Shown in pieces: positions 1 through 13,000 of a stretch of 64,000 bases of DNA (its first letter is position 1; each line of letters begins with the position of its first letter). Origin of the DNA: Saururus chinensis (lineage: Eukaryota; Streptophyta; Magnoliopsida; Piperales; Saururaceae). The stretch lies in contig CP141143.1 in assembly GCA_035235625.1 (NCBI GenBank), positions 31,630,592-31,694,591 of the forward strand, in the 5' to 3' direction. The notes beneath the pieces were generated by a model. It searched no databases and was not told the origin of the DNA. It was given only the letters and a program-made list of their open reading frames with translations. A program made the position numbers and the translations under genes.

Positions 1-310
1 AAGATTTACAAGTGTATCTAACTCAAAATCCAACCCATACTCTAGCTCTTCACTATCTGAAAAATTAAATAAAGGCACACAGTCACCGAACTTAATTGTT
101 AATTAACTATCGGAGTTGTTGTCCTCTTCCTCCTCATTCCTTAGAATCTCCCAATCCAAGGGCAGAACATTCTCTTCAGCTGGAGGAATTGCTTACTCTT
201 CCTCCACTAGGTCTTCCTAAGAGTCTTCCCCCTCATGATCCACCTCCTCTAGGTCTTCCGAATCATCTTCTCTCTGTCTCATTATCCTTGCCACATCATT
301 AGCAAAGATC
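1..310 (-). other. Acidic-coding remnant beside decayed retroelement
   Basis: Read on the minus strand, this stretch gives runs of Glu and Asp codons with stops between them, and no recognisable domain. It lies downstream of the decayed Ty3/gypsy pol at 821-3573. It could be the tail of that element or part of the acidic accessory reading frame seen in another element at 52259-53082, but the similarity is only in composition. The plus-strand reading is Pro/Leu-rich, as expected for the complement of acidic codons, and is not a gene. Confidence 0.25.
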
Positions 311-514
311 TTATTAGCCTAACACACTTAACTCAACATCCTAACCATCCTAGATCTACAAACATACAACAAAATAAACAAACACAAACAACTTACTTAC
401 CGTGCTAGTCTTAACCAAATATTCTCACTACTAACTAAAGCATTTGTGATAGACAAGTGAGCAACTGGCATGTTGAATCTTTTATCCAAGTTGTTGAAAT
501 AACAAATGAGGAAT

Positions 515-810
515 ATGTATTATAATTGAAATTTCATTGATAAAACTATGTCAAAATGTTTTGTATGTTTTTAGTTTTAAGAATCTGATAAGATTAGTTG
601 TGGTTGAGTCAAATTTGGAATTGACAGACTTAAAAAATAGGAGCAAAAGTGTTCTTACCAATCAATGTTAAAGACTAAGAATGTTGAAGGTAAAAGAGAT
701 TAATTTTATACGCTCACATACACAAATCACTTAGAATAACTTAAAAAGTGAATTTCAGAGTTTTAGACCGAATCAGGGCAAAAAGGGCAATACTATCAAA
801 ATATTGTTCA
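515..810 (+). repeat. Dispersed LTR-like repeat, copy a (partial)
   Basis: By eye this segment aligns with 4085-4370 in the same orientation. Shared phrases include TTGTGGTTGAGTCAA against TTGTGGTCAAGTTAG, then a block reading AATAGGAGCA(A/G)A(A/T)GTGTTCTTA, and a run of AAAAAGGG near the end. Similarity stops close to the end of the minus-strand pol remnant. A minus-strand relative is at 21600-21900. It looks like part of an LTR, but no terminal TG/CA pair was found. Confidence 0.5.
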
Positions 811-820
811 AAACATTAAT

Positions 821-1174
821 TCAATCTCTGATCACCACTTGAAATAGTTTTTTGTAAAATGCATCATCCTCCCCTGACTCAAATGAATTTGTCCTCAAAT
901 TTACATCATCATCATATAAAGCATTGCCAAGATAAGGAATGAGATGTTTAACACTAAAAACATCTGAAGTGCGAATGTGACTTAGAAGCTTGAGTCTATA
1001 AGCATTAGAATTGATCTTTTGCACAATCTCTAAAGGTCCAATCTTCCTTGCTAATAATTTATTATACACGCCAACTAAAAACCTATCTTTGGTCAAAATA
1101 GCCCATACAAAACTATCAATGTTAGAGTCCACATATCTTTTTTTTTTAATCTCTAGCTTCTTTATACTTATCAT
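821..1174 (-). pseudogene. Ty3/gypsy integrase C-terminal remnant
   Basis: It contains YNKLLARKIGPLEIVQKI, then AYRLKLLSHIRTSDVF and VKHLIPY. These phrases are characteristic of the GPY/F module and the segment after it in plant Ty3/gypsy polyproteins. The frame ends at a stop at 821. This module contacts DNA during integration in active elements. The copy is separated from the integrase core by stops and is not functional on its own. Confidence 0.7.
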
Positions 1175-1744
1175 TAGATACCTGCAATCCCAAGTAACAG
1201 AATGAATATCTTACAAGTGTGCTATAAAGTCTTCAGCTCAGCCATTCAACCTCTTCACTTCTGAAATAAGAACTAGATCCAATGGACAACGAAGATTAAA
1301 ACCACAAACAATAGTCCTCTACTTTGATTCACACTCCTGTTATAAGCAAATTTATCCTTATATAAGTGTTGGTCACAGGATTTGAGATTAACACTAACCA
1401 AACTTCTCAATAAATTTTCTAGGGATCAATTAATTACCTCCGTCTATCCATATGTTTGAGGATGGTAAGCACTACTAAAATCCAAAGAAATATTTGTCAA
1501 TTTTCATAGAAAACTCTAAAAATGACTTAGAAATTGAGTATCTCTATAAAAATAATAGGCAATGATAAACCATGTAAACGATATTCCTCCCGAAAGAATA
1601 GTAATGCAATATGAGATGTATATTAGTCTTTTTGTAAGTAATAAATTGTATCATCTAGCAAAATTTGTCAACAACCATGTAGATGGCATCCATCCCTCTC
1701 TAAGTGAGAGGTAGCCCAAGAACAAAGTCCATGCTAATGTTGAA

Positions 1745-2095
1745 TTATGGATGAGATGGGGTAGATAAAGGCATGTATAATGCGACATTAGTGGATGTCC
1801 CTTTAGCCATGTAGCATATGCAACACCTCCCAACAAATTCATACATCTCCTTGTGCATAGATGGCCCAAAATAAGAAAAAACAAGTTGAAAAGTCTTATC
1901 TCTTCCCATATGTTCCTCTTCGTGTAACTCCTTAATGATCTTCAAACGTAGATTACAAGTAGGAACACATAACCAATTGCCTTTGAAAAGAAACCCATCA
2001 TGCAATAAATAATCTAATTCTTGTTCTATCTCAAGTTTATATAAAACCTTAGCAAAGAAAGGATCAACAAACAATAAATTCCTCAAATGGATCAA
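1745..2095 (-). pseudogene. Ty3/gypsy integrase zinc-finger remnant
   Basis: The reading frame keeps the HHCC arrangement at the integrase N-terminus: His in LHEEEHMGRDKT, then CCICYMAKG. The upstream part, with LLHDGFLFKGNWLCVP, matches the usual linker between RNase H and integrase. The catalytic DDE core that should follow is not continuous. A frame-shifted piece at 1651-1884 covers the same region. Confidence 0.7.
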
Positions 2096-2698
2096 ACCCT
2101 AATACCTGAGTATGCTTACTAGTGAGTAAGCATGATCACCAACTCAATGTGTTTGCAACTATGTTCTGAACTTCAAACTTATGATTAAGCACAAAAGTAA
2201 AGTTCTGCAGATAAGATGCTCATTGTACATGTCTAGTAAACAATTTCTCTTGGCTATTAATATGCTTAAGAGTAGAATGATCAAAATATAGAATAAACTC
2301 GACATAAACCAAATAATGCTTTCAATGCTAAAGAGCTTGGACAACATAATAAAACTCAACATCATAGGCACTATATCTTCCTCTTGCTCATGGTAACGTC
2401 TCACTGAAATAAGCAATTGGACAAACCTCTTCACTTAGGATAGCCCCAATATCAACCTTAGAAGTATCATAATGTAACTCAAAAGGCTTAGTAAAGTTAG
2501 GTAAGGCTAGCACAGGCGCTCAAATAAGTTAGTCTTTAATAAGAGAAAATGCACTCTTAGCTTCATCACTCTAAACAAAAGATCTTAACTTCATACAATC
2601 AATAATGGTACTAAAATGGGGAATAAACCTCTAACAAAAAGAAGCAAACCCATAGAAACTCAATACCTCATGTATATTAGTAGGTTTTGGCCAATGTT

Positions 2699-3241
2699 TT
2701 ACCACATCAACCTTACTTTCATCCTAACTATTATATCCTTTGAGAATACATACCTAAGAAAGAATACAAAATCTTGCATGAAAGAATACTTCTTGATAGC
2801 TAGAAAAAATATATCCCTGCAAAGGATAACTAAAACATCTCGTAGATGTTGTAAGTAAAAATCAATATCAAAGTCATAAATAAGCATATAATCAAAATAA
2901 ACTACCACAAATATGCCAATAAACAGTCGAAGAGCTTGGTTTATCACCCTCATAAATGTGCTAGGGGCATTAGGCAACCCAAAAGGCATGACCAACCATT
3001 TATATGACTCTTCTCTTGTCTTGAAAGTTGTCTTTCATTCATCACCTTGTCTAATTTTGATTTGATGATAACTACTTTTCAAATCTAGCTTGCTAAAAAT
3101 AGAAACACCACTTAACCGATCAAGTAATTCATCAAGGTAGGGAATAAGAAAATAGTACTTTACAGTAATTTTATTAATGGCTTTAATATCGATACATATA
3201 TACCAACTACCATCCTTATTTGGTGTAAGCAAAGTTGGCAC
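2699..3241 (-). pseudogene. Ty3/gypsy reverse transcriptase remnant
   Basis: The fragment at 3035-3241 has the RT core phrases [17 protein letters not shown] and [15 protein letters not shown], close to the usual RMCVDYRALNKIT and FSKIDLRSGYHQIR. The fragment at 2699-2995 has [13 protein letters not shown] and then YFDYMLIY at the catalytic site, where active enzymes have YFDDILIY. The second catalytic Asp is therefore Tyr. The fragments are in different frames and separated by about 40 bp. In an active element this would be the RNA-dependent DNA polymerase; here it is dead. Confidence 0.85.
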
Positions 3242-3600
3242 AACGCATAGACTAAAATTTTATCTAATATGGCATTTACTCAATAACTCAAGGACTTGTC
3301 AATGAAGCACCTCATGCTCCTTTGGACTCATCCTATAGTGGGGAAATTATGGAGTATAGATCCAAGCACAAGATCAATCTGATGTTGGATGTCTCTGAGG
3401 GGCAACGATTCATCGGGTAGAAACTCTGGGAAAACATCATGATAGTCCTCCACCAAAGGCTTAACCTCCTTAAGAATATCCTCACATTCATTATCCCCCT
3501 TAGAAACTAAAACATAAACAATATCATCTACCTTCAATTCCTCAAAATAAATTTCTCTAAACAAAATAGTCACATCTTTTTTGTATTAAGGTTTAATCAC

Positions 3601-4084
3601 TTCATCCTTATAGGACACAAGAACAATTATTGTGTTATTCCACATAAAACTATAAGTGTTCTTAAGCCTATCATGCATCATACAACAATCATATTGTGAA
3701 TGATGCCCGAGTAACAAATGACTGGCGTCTATGGCAATATAATATCATATCTTATCTTTATATGTAGAACCAATAGAAAAATAGACTAAACATTGTTTAG
3801 AGACTTGTACCTCACTTATTTTCTTCACAAATAAATTTAATTTTAAGTGTGCAAAATAAGTATAGGTTAATACAAGGTTTTTCAAGCTCAATTTCAAATC
3901 AATGAGTTTAAGATAATTGAGTCTATGTTGAGTCTTTGTAGTGTCAAGTTAGTATATACAATTTGAAAGTCAATGCACCATGTCATGGGTTATAATTTTA
4001 ATTTAATTTTTAAATGCGTAGTATTTTGACAAGAAATAGCCAAAGGAGGGAGATCATAAAAATATGAGTCATGTCTACTTGATT
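3601..4084. other. Gap without recognisable features
   Basis: AT-rich DNA with no open frame of note. It is upstream (minus strand) of the pol remnant, where gag would be expected, but no gag phrase is readable. Confidence 0.5.
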
Positions 4085-5480
4085 GTTTGTTTCTTTGTTA
4101 AAATTATGTTAAGAAACTATATGCATGTTATAAGCCTTAGAATTTGATTTGAGGTTGTTGTGGTCAAGTTAGTTTGGAATTAACAAACTTGAAAAAATAG
4201 GAGCAGATGTGTTCTTATTGATCAAAGTAGAAGACTGAAAAATGTGAAGGATTTTGAAGTTTATCCAGATCACATTGGCATGCATAAATCACTTAAAAAA
4301 GGTTTTATAGAGGTTTTAAAAGATTTTAAGGTAAAAAGGGTAAAAATGTTAATTTTTCACAGAACAATCGATCGCTACAAAATATGAAGGATAAAATAAT
4401 TGATGGCATGATTATTCAACCTTGTGCAAAATGAAGCTAAGAGTTATCGATCGATCACTCTCACAATCAATCGATTGATTAAAAATCATGCACATTAAAA
4501 TAGTGACTAAATGATCGCTGTTTAAAACGATCGTTCGTTTCAAGGATAGTTTACTTAATTTAAAATTTTCCAATTTCTATTTCATTCATTATTCAAGTAC
4601 AAGCCTAAACCAAATCCTTGAACTATATAAGAGTAATAAAATTACAAAATTGAAGAGAGAAAAACCTAGAGGAGAAAGAAAAAGAGATTTTATACCTTTG
4701 TTTATTATTTTCCAAAAGAGAATTTACTTGAGCTTTTTTCTTTTAAGATTCATGGTGAATCGAAGAAGACAATCTACAACTAAAGAAGCTAATACACATA
4801 ATATTTAAGAGGAATTGTAGCATGTCTTCAATGGAAGATTCAAGATTTCCTTAAGACCAAAGTATAGACAACAATAGGTGATTATTAAAGATTAGAAATA
4901 GACAGAGATAAGGCAAGGCAAGGAGGAGAAAGTTTTAAGTGCTTATAGAAGACTTGAAGGTCATCAACAATGATCTAAATAAGATGTGCTTATGTTAGAG
5001 TCTAAAACCAAGTTGGCGGTTTGCTTGTGTCCATGTAAAAGTCTTTATTTCTAGTACATTGATTTGGTTCTTTTGAAACTACCATAGCTTTTTACCCTAG
5101 TTGAGGTTTCTATGTGAATTTATGTGTTTATGTGTAGATTGATTGATGGTTGATTAATTGATAAGTTGAGAGTGAGATTGAGTAAATAATAAGGTTTTAA
5201 TTATTTCCACTTAATAAAAACTGTTATGTACAAAGATGTTATAACTCTTAATTCTTACTTATTGAAAGTACTAGCTTTAAGAGTAATTCAGTGATCTACT
5301 AAGTTAATTTAATAGATATTAAACTCTTAAGAGAGAAAGAGAAATAGATAGAGAACTTTTGTGCAAGGGGAATTCTCTCAAGATTAAGAGGCTTGTAACT
5401 CAATTTTTTACCTATTAGTGGAAGAATTTTCTCTCCCAACCATGGACATAACTACCTTGCTAAACTACGCAAATCTTTGT
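4085..5480 (+). repeat. Dispersed LTR-like repeat, copy b (long)
   Basis: The first 290 bp align with 515-810. The following segment carries several CGATCG and ATCGATCG phrases (about 4360-4540), also found at 21400-21440 and inside the solo LTR near 56945-56985. Later there is a TATATAAG phrase near 4624 and a pyrimidine-rich 3' part. The order of these parts resembles a plant LTR (U3, promoter, R/U5), but I could not fix its ends or find a target duplication. It lies on the strand opposite to the pol remnant at 821-3600, so the two probably belong to different elements. Confidence 0.45.
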
Positions 5481-7098
5481 ATTGCTTGCTTTGTTTGTTT
5501 TTATATTTTTTAATTTATATTTGTATTTTCCTTTTGTTTGTGAAGTTGCCAAATTTCTATGTCTTCCATATGGTTCAACCACTTGGAAGATCATTAATTT
5601 ACATCCAAGTTTCAACTTTTTTTATATACTTTATATGTCTAGATTTGGAAAGGAACATATTTAAGGCATGTGACACACATAGCATAAAACCTCCTATATG
5701 ACCCGAGTATTTAGTAAATACATAGTATGTTTACTCATTTGATGTGAAAGGAGATAATTAATGCAGGGTAGAAGTTTTTTTTTCAATCCAAACATGTCTA
5801 GACCGATGGGTTATATAGGTTTTATTCAAGTCTCAAGTGGTTGGATTAGGGAAGCGTTTTTAATAGTCTACTATGATAATGAGCCCAATATAAAGAATAC
5901 ATGGAAACCCTTCATCCATGAGATCGATAATATACATGCTACTGCACATTAACACCAATACCACTAGCATTAATATGCACTAGGCTGCCCATCATTGATC
6001 TTAAATATTAAGAGTTCCTATGTATTCCTTATACTGGCTCATTGTTGAAGTGAAGTATGAAAAACTCTTCCCTGAATTAGAGTCATATACCTTAGGATCC
6101 TTTTAAACTTGGTGAGCTTAATAGTATGAACCTTGTTGGTTTCAAAATTTTGTCAACACAAGTTTTGGAGGAAGAAACGTGGAGATAAATACACTTTAAA
6201 AAGTGAATCATGCTAAAGTAGTGGTGGTGGGGTCGTTAGACATCCGTATGACCACCATTTCAAGAACTACCTTCGTTGAGTGCCTCTCGGATATGGACTT
6301 CGTATGAGATTTATTCTTCTTTTTTTTAAGACAGATATTTCTTTGCAACTATTGGATTCCGTGAAAGGACACTCACTCTCTCTTTTCCCGTTACTTGGAA
6401 ATAAATGCTGGTGAGGCCAACACAATCGAAGGGTATAATAAATGGCGATTATTTTATCACTAAGGGGGATAGTAGTTTTTATTAAAATATTAATATAAAA
6501 TATCTTTTGCCAAATGAAACTATTAATGTAAGGAAGGGGAACAATATAACGGACACAAACATGCTCACGGAATTTATGTGATAATGTGCCGAACGATAAT
6601 TTCACAAGCACGATGGCAATCCGGACGTCGAAGGAAGGATGCCAGCCAAATGCCATAAAAAATTGCCTTCGTCAGAGCTCAGATCTTGCAAAACATAAGT
6701 TTTGGGATCACTAAAGTTTCACTAATAATCACATTAGCAGGTCACAAGTCAGGTGATGCACGGGTCATCATGGGAGTGTAATCATGTGTCAAATTATCAT
6801 ATATGATTTTACAACAAACTGGTTCATTCCGTAGTTTTCAGCAAGAGTACATCACATCTTCATCAACCATAACCCATTTGTGGGAAACCAAAACGACCGC
6901 TACAATTCATTTGGCTTCACAAAAGAATAAATAACGATAACTTAGCCAAAATGTCCTATATCTACATAATATACTTCACAAAATGTAATAACAATATGAA
7001 AGGACTAAACATGATGGAAGCCCATGCCAATCCTTCGGTTGGTGGATGACTCTGATCTCATCCATTTTGGCTTGTCCTTCGTTGACTGTTTATTTTCT
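5481..7098. other. Intergenic region and CESA 3' flank
   Basis: No gene is visible. The reading frames at 5477-5952 and 6267-6656 have no recognisable domain and look like chance frames. The last few hundred bases before 7099 should hold the 3'UTR and polyadenylation region of the minus-strand CESA gene. An AATAAA on the minus strand lies at about 7088-7093, but that is only a few bases past the stop codon, too close to be the usual near-upstream element. Confidence 0.4.
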
Positions 7099-10000
7099 CT
7101 AGCAGTTGATTCCACATTGTTGAATGTCAGGCCCAGTCACTCTGGTGGTAAACGGATCAATCCGGACCCAAAGCAGAGAGAATATGGATGCAAGAAGAAT
7201 AGACCAGACAACCACAATAGTTGGGGTCCGATTCTGGCGTCCCATCAAACCCTTGAGGAACGGATAAAGGTGAACAATCACCCAAAATGCAAAGAAAAGC
7301 TTCCCAAAGAGTGGCCCCCAGGACTGATAACCACTGTTTATGGCATATGAAATACCAGCCACCACTCCAACCAGGTTCACAATTAGCAGTGTAGTGGGAG
7401 GAATAAGAAGAGTTGTCCATTTGAACATGTACAGTTCTGCAAAGTCACCATCTTCATCAGAGGCCTTGGAGGTGACAGTAAAGTTGGTATCTATACCAGC
7501 AAGGACTTTGAGAAGACCCTGGACTACTGCAAAAAGATGTGCTGAGACACCTCCAATGACCCAAAATTGTTCATTCCTCCACCACTCATCAATTCCAACA
7601 CCACTCCACCTCATCTCCAGTATACCAGTGGCAAAGATGGATAAAAAGAGAGAGAGAAACCAAATACTGGCGATGTTACTAATCTGCAGGCAAAAGAATA
7701 AAAAATAACAAAAATTCTTCAGAAACATGGAGATATATTTTCATTTTATAATTACATCCTTCGGCTGTCTCTTAGAAACAACAGTTTTAAGTTAAGTTAT
7801 ACAGCTTAACTTATGTGGCATTTACTTAATTAAAAACTGATGTTGTCGACAACAACAAAAAGTTCATCTTGAACATTTATTCAACAAAGTACTGTCCATT
7901 TGATTGAAAACATACCTGAGGAATAATGAACTTTCCAGTTAGGAGACAAACAGCTGGCAAAGTACAATACATCAGAAGGGGAATCGATGTGATTGGATAA
8001 ATGGTGGTATTGATGTATGCAAACCGCTCAAGAAACTTGAGTCTTCCCCCATAGCCATACCAGATTGGACAATGCCGACTAAGAAGAATTTCCACAGAAC
8101 CTAAAGCCCAACGAAGTACTTGGTTGAGCCGATCTGAAAGATTGATAGGGGCAGATCCTTTGAAGGCTGGGAGGTGTGGCATGCAGTAGATGGAGCGCCA
8201 ACCACGAGCATGCATCTTGAACCCAGTCAAAATATCTTCTGTCACAGATCCATAAATCCATCCAATCTGCAAAGAATCAATTTGATTCAAGAAAAAATAA
8301 ATTATAAATCAAATGCTTTCAGCCAATGCAAAGAAGCAGAAAATTGCACTCATCCAAGCTGTGTATGGTTGAAAGCTGAAAAGACCAGAGTTCAAAGAAA
8401 AACAATGTATATCTAAAAACCAAGAGATACAATAAATAAGACGCTATTTTTTTCCTTCATCAAAATGAGACAGTCTAGCGATTCATCTTTTCAACTGAAC
8501 AATTGAAAATTAGAGTTAATAAAGTCAAAACATCCCACCTTTTCTAATTGGAGTGCTCTAACACCCCATAGGAGCAACATACATATATCAAGTACTTCAA
8601 TCAAATGAAAATTGTGCACTTGCTTTTTCTTGCTCAAGGACTAGGATTCTTTGTAGATACGTTTTTTGACAATCCAAGAAAGTTCTATTTTTATATTCGA
8701 GACCATTAAATTTTCTGTGCTACTTAACAGGTTCTTACTCATTCATACAGTTAAGAATCCAAGACGATTTGTTTATATCAAGATTACAAAGAAAAACTTA
8801 GCAAGGTAATGATCCTCAGTTTCTTGCTACTATGTGATAGCAGAAAGAATGGTGCTTTTGCCTATGAACAGACTACAGAGATAGCACTTCTTTTGGCCAA
8901 GCTCTGCTGGAGGGAGTGAAAAAAATTTCATACCATCCACACTTAACAGCCCCGCTATCACATAAATAAATAAGTCTGAATACACAAGCTGTAATTATGA
9001 AATCATTTAACTTATGTAGCCCCCTTCCGGAAAAATAATATACCCACAAGCTTACCTCAGTTCCCCATTCTGTCTTGTCCTCATAGCCACAACTGATAAC
9101 ATGAATAGCTTCTTTCAGGAGAGACTCAGGAGTTGCTGACTGAGGAACACCGCCATTTTCCATTAGTGTAGAGGCAACAAATACAGCAGACTGCCCAAAC
9201 CTTTTCTCCAAGCTCATTTGTGACATCAACAATGATTTTTCATCATCAAAGCCAGCACCTATTTTTCAAAAGAATGTAAAAAGAACCCTTAGGACAGACA
9301 GTATGTGAGCGAGAGCACTGAGATAATTGACCCACAAAACCAAATTTGCATATAAATGCACCACAAAATTAAGGGCAACATGCATTTCTAACATAAAATG
9401 TAATATTTTCACAGAGATTGAATTCCGTTTCCAATATCATACCTTCAACTCCCTCTTCAATATCTTCCAGATTGAATATTGGCACAGTGGAATCAACATG
9501 CTTGGATCTTTTCTTGTCTGAGCTTCTTTTACTCGACTTTGATTTGTTCTTGCGGGAACCACCACAGCAGAAAGACAACCCTGCCACCTTCCTAGGTTTT
9601 TGCTTCTGAGGAGGCTCATAACCATACAAAGCAGTTCTATTGAAGACACACCCAGTACCCACATAAACAGGTCCTTGAATGCCATCAAGACCTCTCAAAT
9701 TGATCTACGCACAAGATACATTGAAAACATAAGTAAGATACCATTCAAGACTTAATTGATGAAAACATTAACATAGATTATGCTACTCACATCAAAAAAG
9801 ACAGTGTTCCGGTTAGCATAACGATCATTTCTGTCAATACCATCAAATCTCTGGGGGAATTGTACATAGCAAACCTGCCTCCCAAGATTTGGGTCCATAA
9901 GGAAGCACATGGCTTCACGTAGTGCCTTGCTGTTATTTATATAGTGATCACAATCAAGATTCAACAAATAGGATCCATTGGTTAGGACAGCAGATACGCG

Positions 10001-13000
10001 AACCTATCAAAAGCAAGAGGATTAAACATCAGATAAAAGACAAATCTCTAATGCATAATTATTCTTCCACTGACAAAATGATCACAACTTACAAGAGCAT
10101 TCATGGCACCAGCTTTCTTGTGATGTTGGAATCCTGGTCGTTTCTCACGAGACACATAGACTAAACGAGGTAATTCATTACCCTCAGTGTCAAGCCCTCC
10201 ACTATGACCTAAGAAGACCTGAAGTACAAAAACAAATTCAGGAAGCCTCCCATACTTGTACTAATTATAAAATCTCAGAAAATGCAGCACATGTATGAAA
10301 AAAATAGTAAAAAAGCAATTTTCCTAATGAAATTAACAAATAGAAGATTAACATTAGTTATTATAGAAATTGGTCAACCTGAATCATTCCTGGATGATCT
10401 CTGGTGTTGTTTCCAGGCCATGGGGTCCCATCTTGCATGATCCAACCCTCATCAGGAACCTTCTGTGCTTTTGCTACAAGACCATTGACACGCACTTTAA
10501 ACTCTTCGTATTCTCTCTGCAAAATAAATATAAGAAATTAAGAATGTAGCACTCATTTAGATAGAAATTACACTACAGTCAAGAACAACAAGAAAATATA
10601 TAACCTTCATAGCTCTACGGTCCTTTACAAATGAGGGATGAACTTTATCTTTTAAGTAGTCAATCCTCTTTGCAAAGTACCATTCTGGTGCCCGTGGTTC
10701 AATGCTATATTTTTTGCAAAAAGGAACCCATTTCCTTGCAAATTCTGATGTTTCAGCGAGAGCTTCAAATGTTAACATAGCAGCTCCATCATCAGACACA
10801 TAGCAGGAGACCTTATCCACAGGATAATCTACAGCCAGAATTGATAGAACCGTGTTGGCAGTCACAAGTGGAGGCTCTTTAAGAGGGTCCACAGTACTGA
10901 CAAATATGTCAACAGCAGCCAATTGTGAAGGTTCGTCTTCACGATCATACCTGTTTTAGATAAGAAATTCATAATTCCAGAGAGATTCTTACAGCACAAA
11001 TAAAGAACTCTGGAGATGAGTATTATCTTCAAAAGCAAGTAATTGGAAAGAATTACTGAGCAAAGTGGTTATCACCTTAAAGCAAGTCGATCTAGGTATG
11101 TCTCACGGTTTACAGGAAACCATTTAGGAAACTGATCTAGAATCCATGATATAGCAAACCATATCTCACATATAACAGATATCAGCCACAAAGCATATGC
11201 GTTGTGGACAGGGTTTGTGATACGGTAGTGCAAAAAGAAACAGAGAATAATAAGCCGAAGGACAATGACCATCCTATATGGGTTTATCCTGGAAGAAGGA
11301 ATAGAAACTTTTCGAGAAAGCGGTTGCCGGGTCTCATCATTCCTGCATAAACATACAAGATAGAGAAAGTTAACTATTTGCATAAGAGTAGAGATATATA
11401 CAGTGAAATTCTTCAAAATGAAATTATTGCTGTCTACAAATGAAAGTAACCATCACAAAGTCATTACTAGTAGCTAATGACCCATATTTGAAGCCCATTT
11501 GCATGTCTGTAAAATAAATAGCTTCCTTGCACTTTTTTTTCAAGAGAAAGGGAAAAAGTTTATACGAGTGTTATTATTTCATTCTTGTATATTGATAAAA
11601 GGGAAGGCCACATTAAACAAAGTATTGACAAATTTCATTCTTGTAATTTACTTCAGCAGTAGGAAACTGATAGGCGACAGCCACGGTTAGAGAAAGTAAT
11701 TTAATGTTGAGAACAAAACAGAACAAAACCATTATACTTCATGAATGATAACAAGGGAAACAGATTTGTTGGTGTCGCTTAAAGGTACAAAGATATCAAA
11801 CATCTTGGAACTCACAATAGAGCGTCATCCATGGCCACATCTGTGCTCGCATCAATATCACCAGCTCCCCTGCCTTCTGAAGCAGTAGGCACGGTGGGGG
11901 CTGTATGAGCACCATTACTCATCTGAACAACATTCTTTTCCTGCTTCATCTTCCATCCATCAACCCTCTCTTTCCACGCAACATTTCCAAACCCTTGGGA
12001 TCCAAACTCTTTCGTTGGATCCACGACCCTGACATTAGCTGCAACGACCATACACACAAAAAAATTGAAGTCAGCTGTCAACAATGTAACCCAAAAAGAA
12101 AACACAAGAATATTAGAGAAGAATCAAAACATAAATCAGGAAACGTACGTGATTGGCCAGCAACGCCATAAGGAAGAGGATGCACCCGTTTCCCACCACC
12201 AACACCACCAGGTGATGGCATTGCAAGACGATCAGGAGATGCTGCCGGTAATTCCCCAGAAACCTGGCCAGAACAGCAAGAGACAAACAGCAAAACTCAA
12301 AACGCTTATCAAATAAAGATATGAGCAATGTTACACAGGATGTCAATGGTGTCTACCGAGGATCCATTGGTGAGAAGAGGAATATTGGTCTGTGGGACAT
12401 CATCAGCGTCATACTTCGGAGCTCCAACATCTTCACCACGCCCATAGGCCATCTGCCAGCTTAGCATACGCTCAGCGACCTTCTGCTTCGGGTGTTGATT
12501 CCCAGAGGAATAGTTGAAATCGCCGGCAACATCATCGGTATCACCATCATCAGCTTCATCCCCACGGATTGGCGGGCTCCCTGAAACAACCCAATTTGGC
12601 AACTCTCAGATCCAAAAACTTGAGAATTATTATGAACTGATTAGTGAAGAACCCATGTCTGTTTAAGACTTGAGACATGGCAAGCTTTCCAGACCTTTGT
12701 GACGCTTGTATCTGGTTTTGCACTGGGGGCAAGACTGATTCCCATCCTTGCGCTCATACTCGTAGCACGGCCTGCACACTGGGAATGCACACACATCGCA
12801 AGCCACAAAGAGGTCGCCATCTACAGTAGTTCCGACGTCATCCCCGCAGATCTGGCAAACCTGACCTCCGATGTGCTTGATCGGCTTCGACTGCATAAAC
12901 AACTTCTATTACCTTTCCAAACCAAAATGAAACACAATGCATGATGAAGAACTCTGGTAACAAAAATATGAAAAAAGTGACAATCTTTGGGGGCATTTTG

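Larger units (their letters stand above)
821..3600 (-). mobile_element. Decayed Ty3/gypsy retrotransposon pol region
   Basis: Minus-strand fragments occur in the Ty3/gypsy order: pre-RT linker with the VFPEFLPDE phrase (3328-3573), reverse transcriptase (2699-3241), a stop-ridden RNase H region (about 2159-2600), integrase zinc finger (1745-2095) and integrase C-terminus (821-1174). Frames shift several times and stops are frequent, so no full polyprotein can be made. No gag and no flanking LTR pair could be assigned, because the nearest repeats (515-810 and 4085 onward) match each other but do not show LTR ends. This is an old truncated copy. Confidence 0.85.

Noticed and set aside
515-4370. 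Repeats at 515-810 and 4085-4370 as the two LTRs of the decayed gypsy element
   Set aside because: They flank the pol fragment in direct orientation, but have no TG/CA ends. The second repeat continues as a longer unit found elsewhere without this pol.
6267-6656. 129-codon minus-strand frame as a gene
   Set aside because: No domain recognised, no plausible splice partners, and not in the frame of the CESA gene.
7157-7708. Overlapping frames on both strands in the last CESA exon
   Set aside because: They are shadows of the conserved CESA reading frame.
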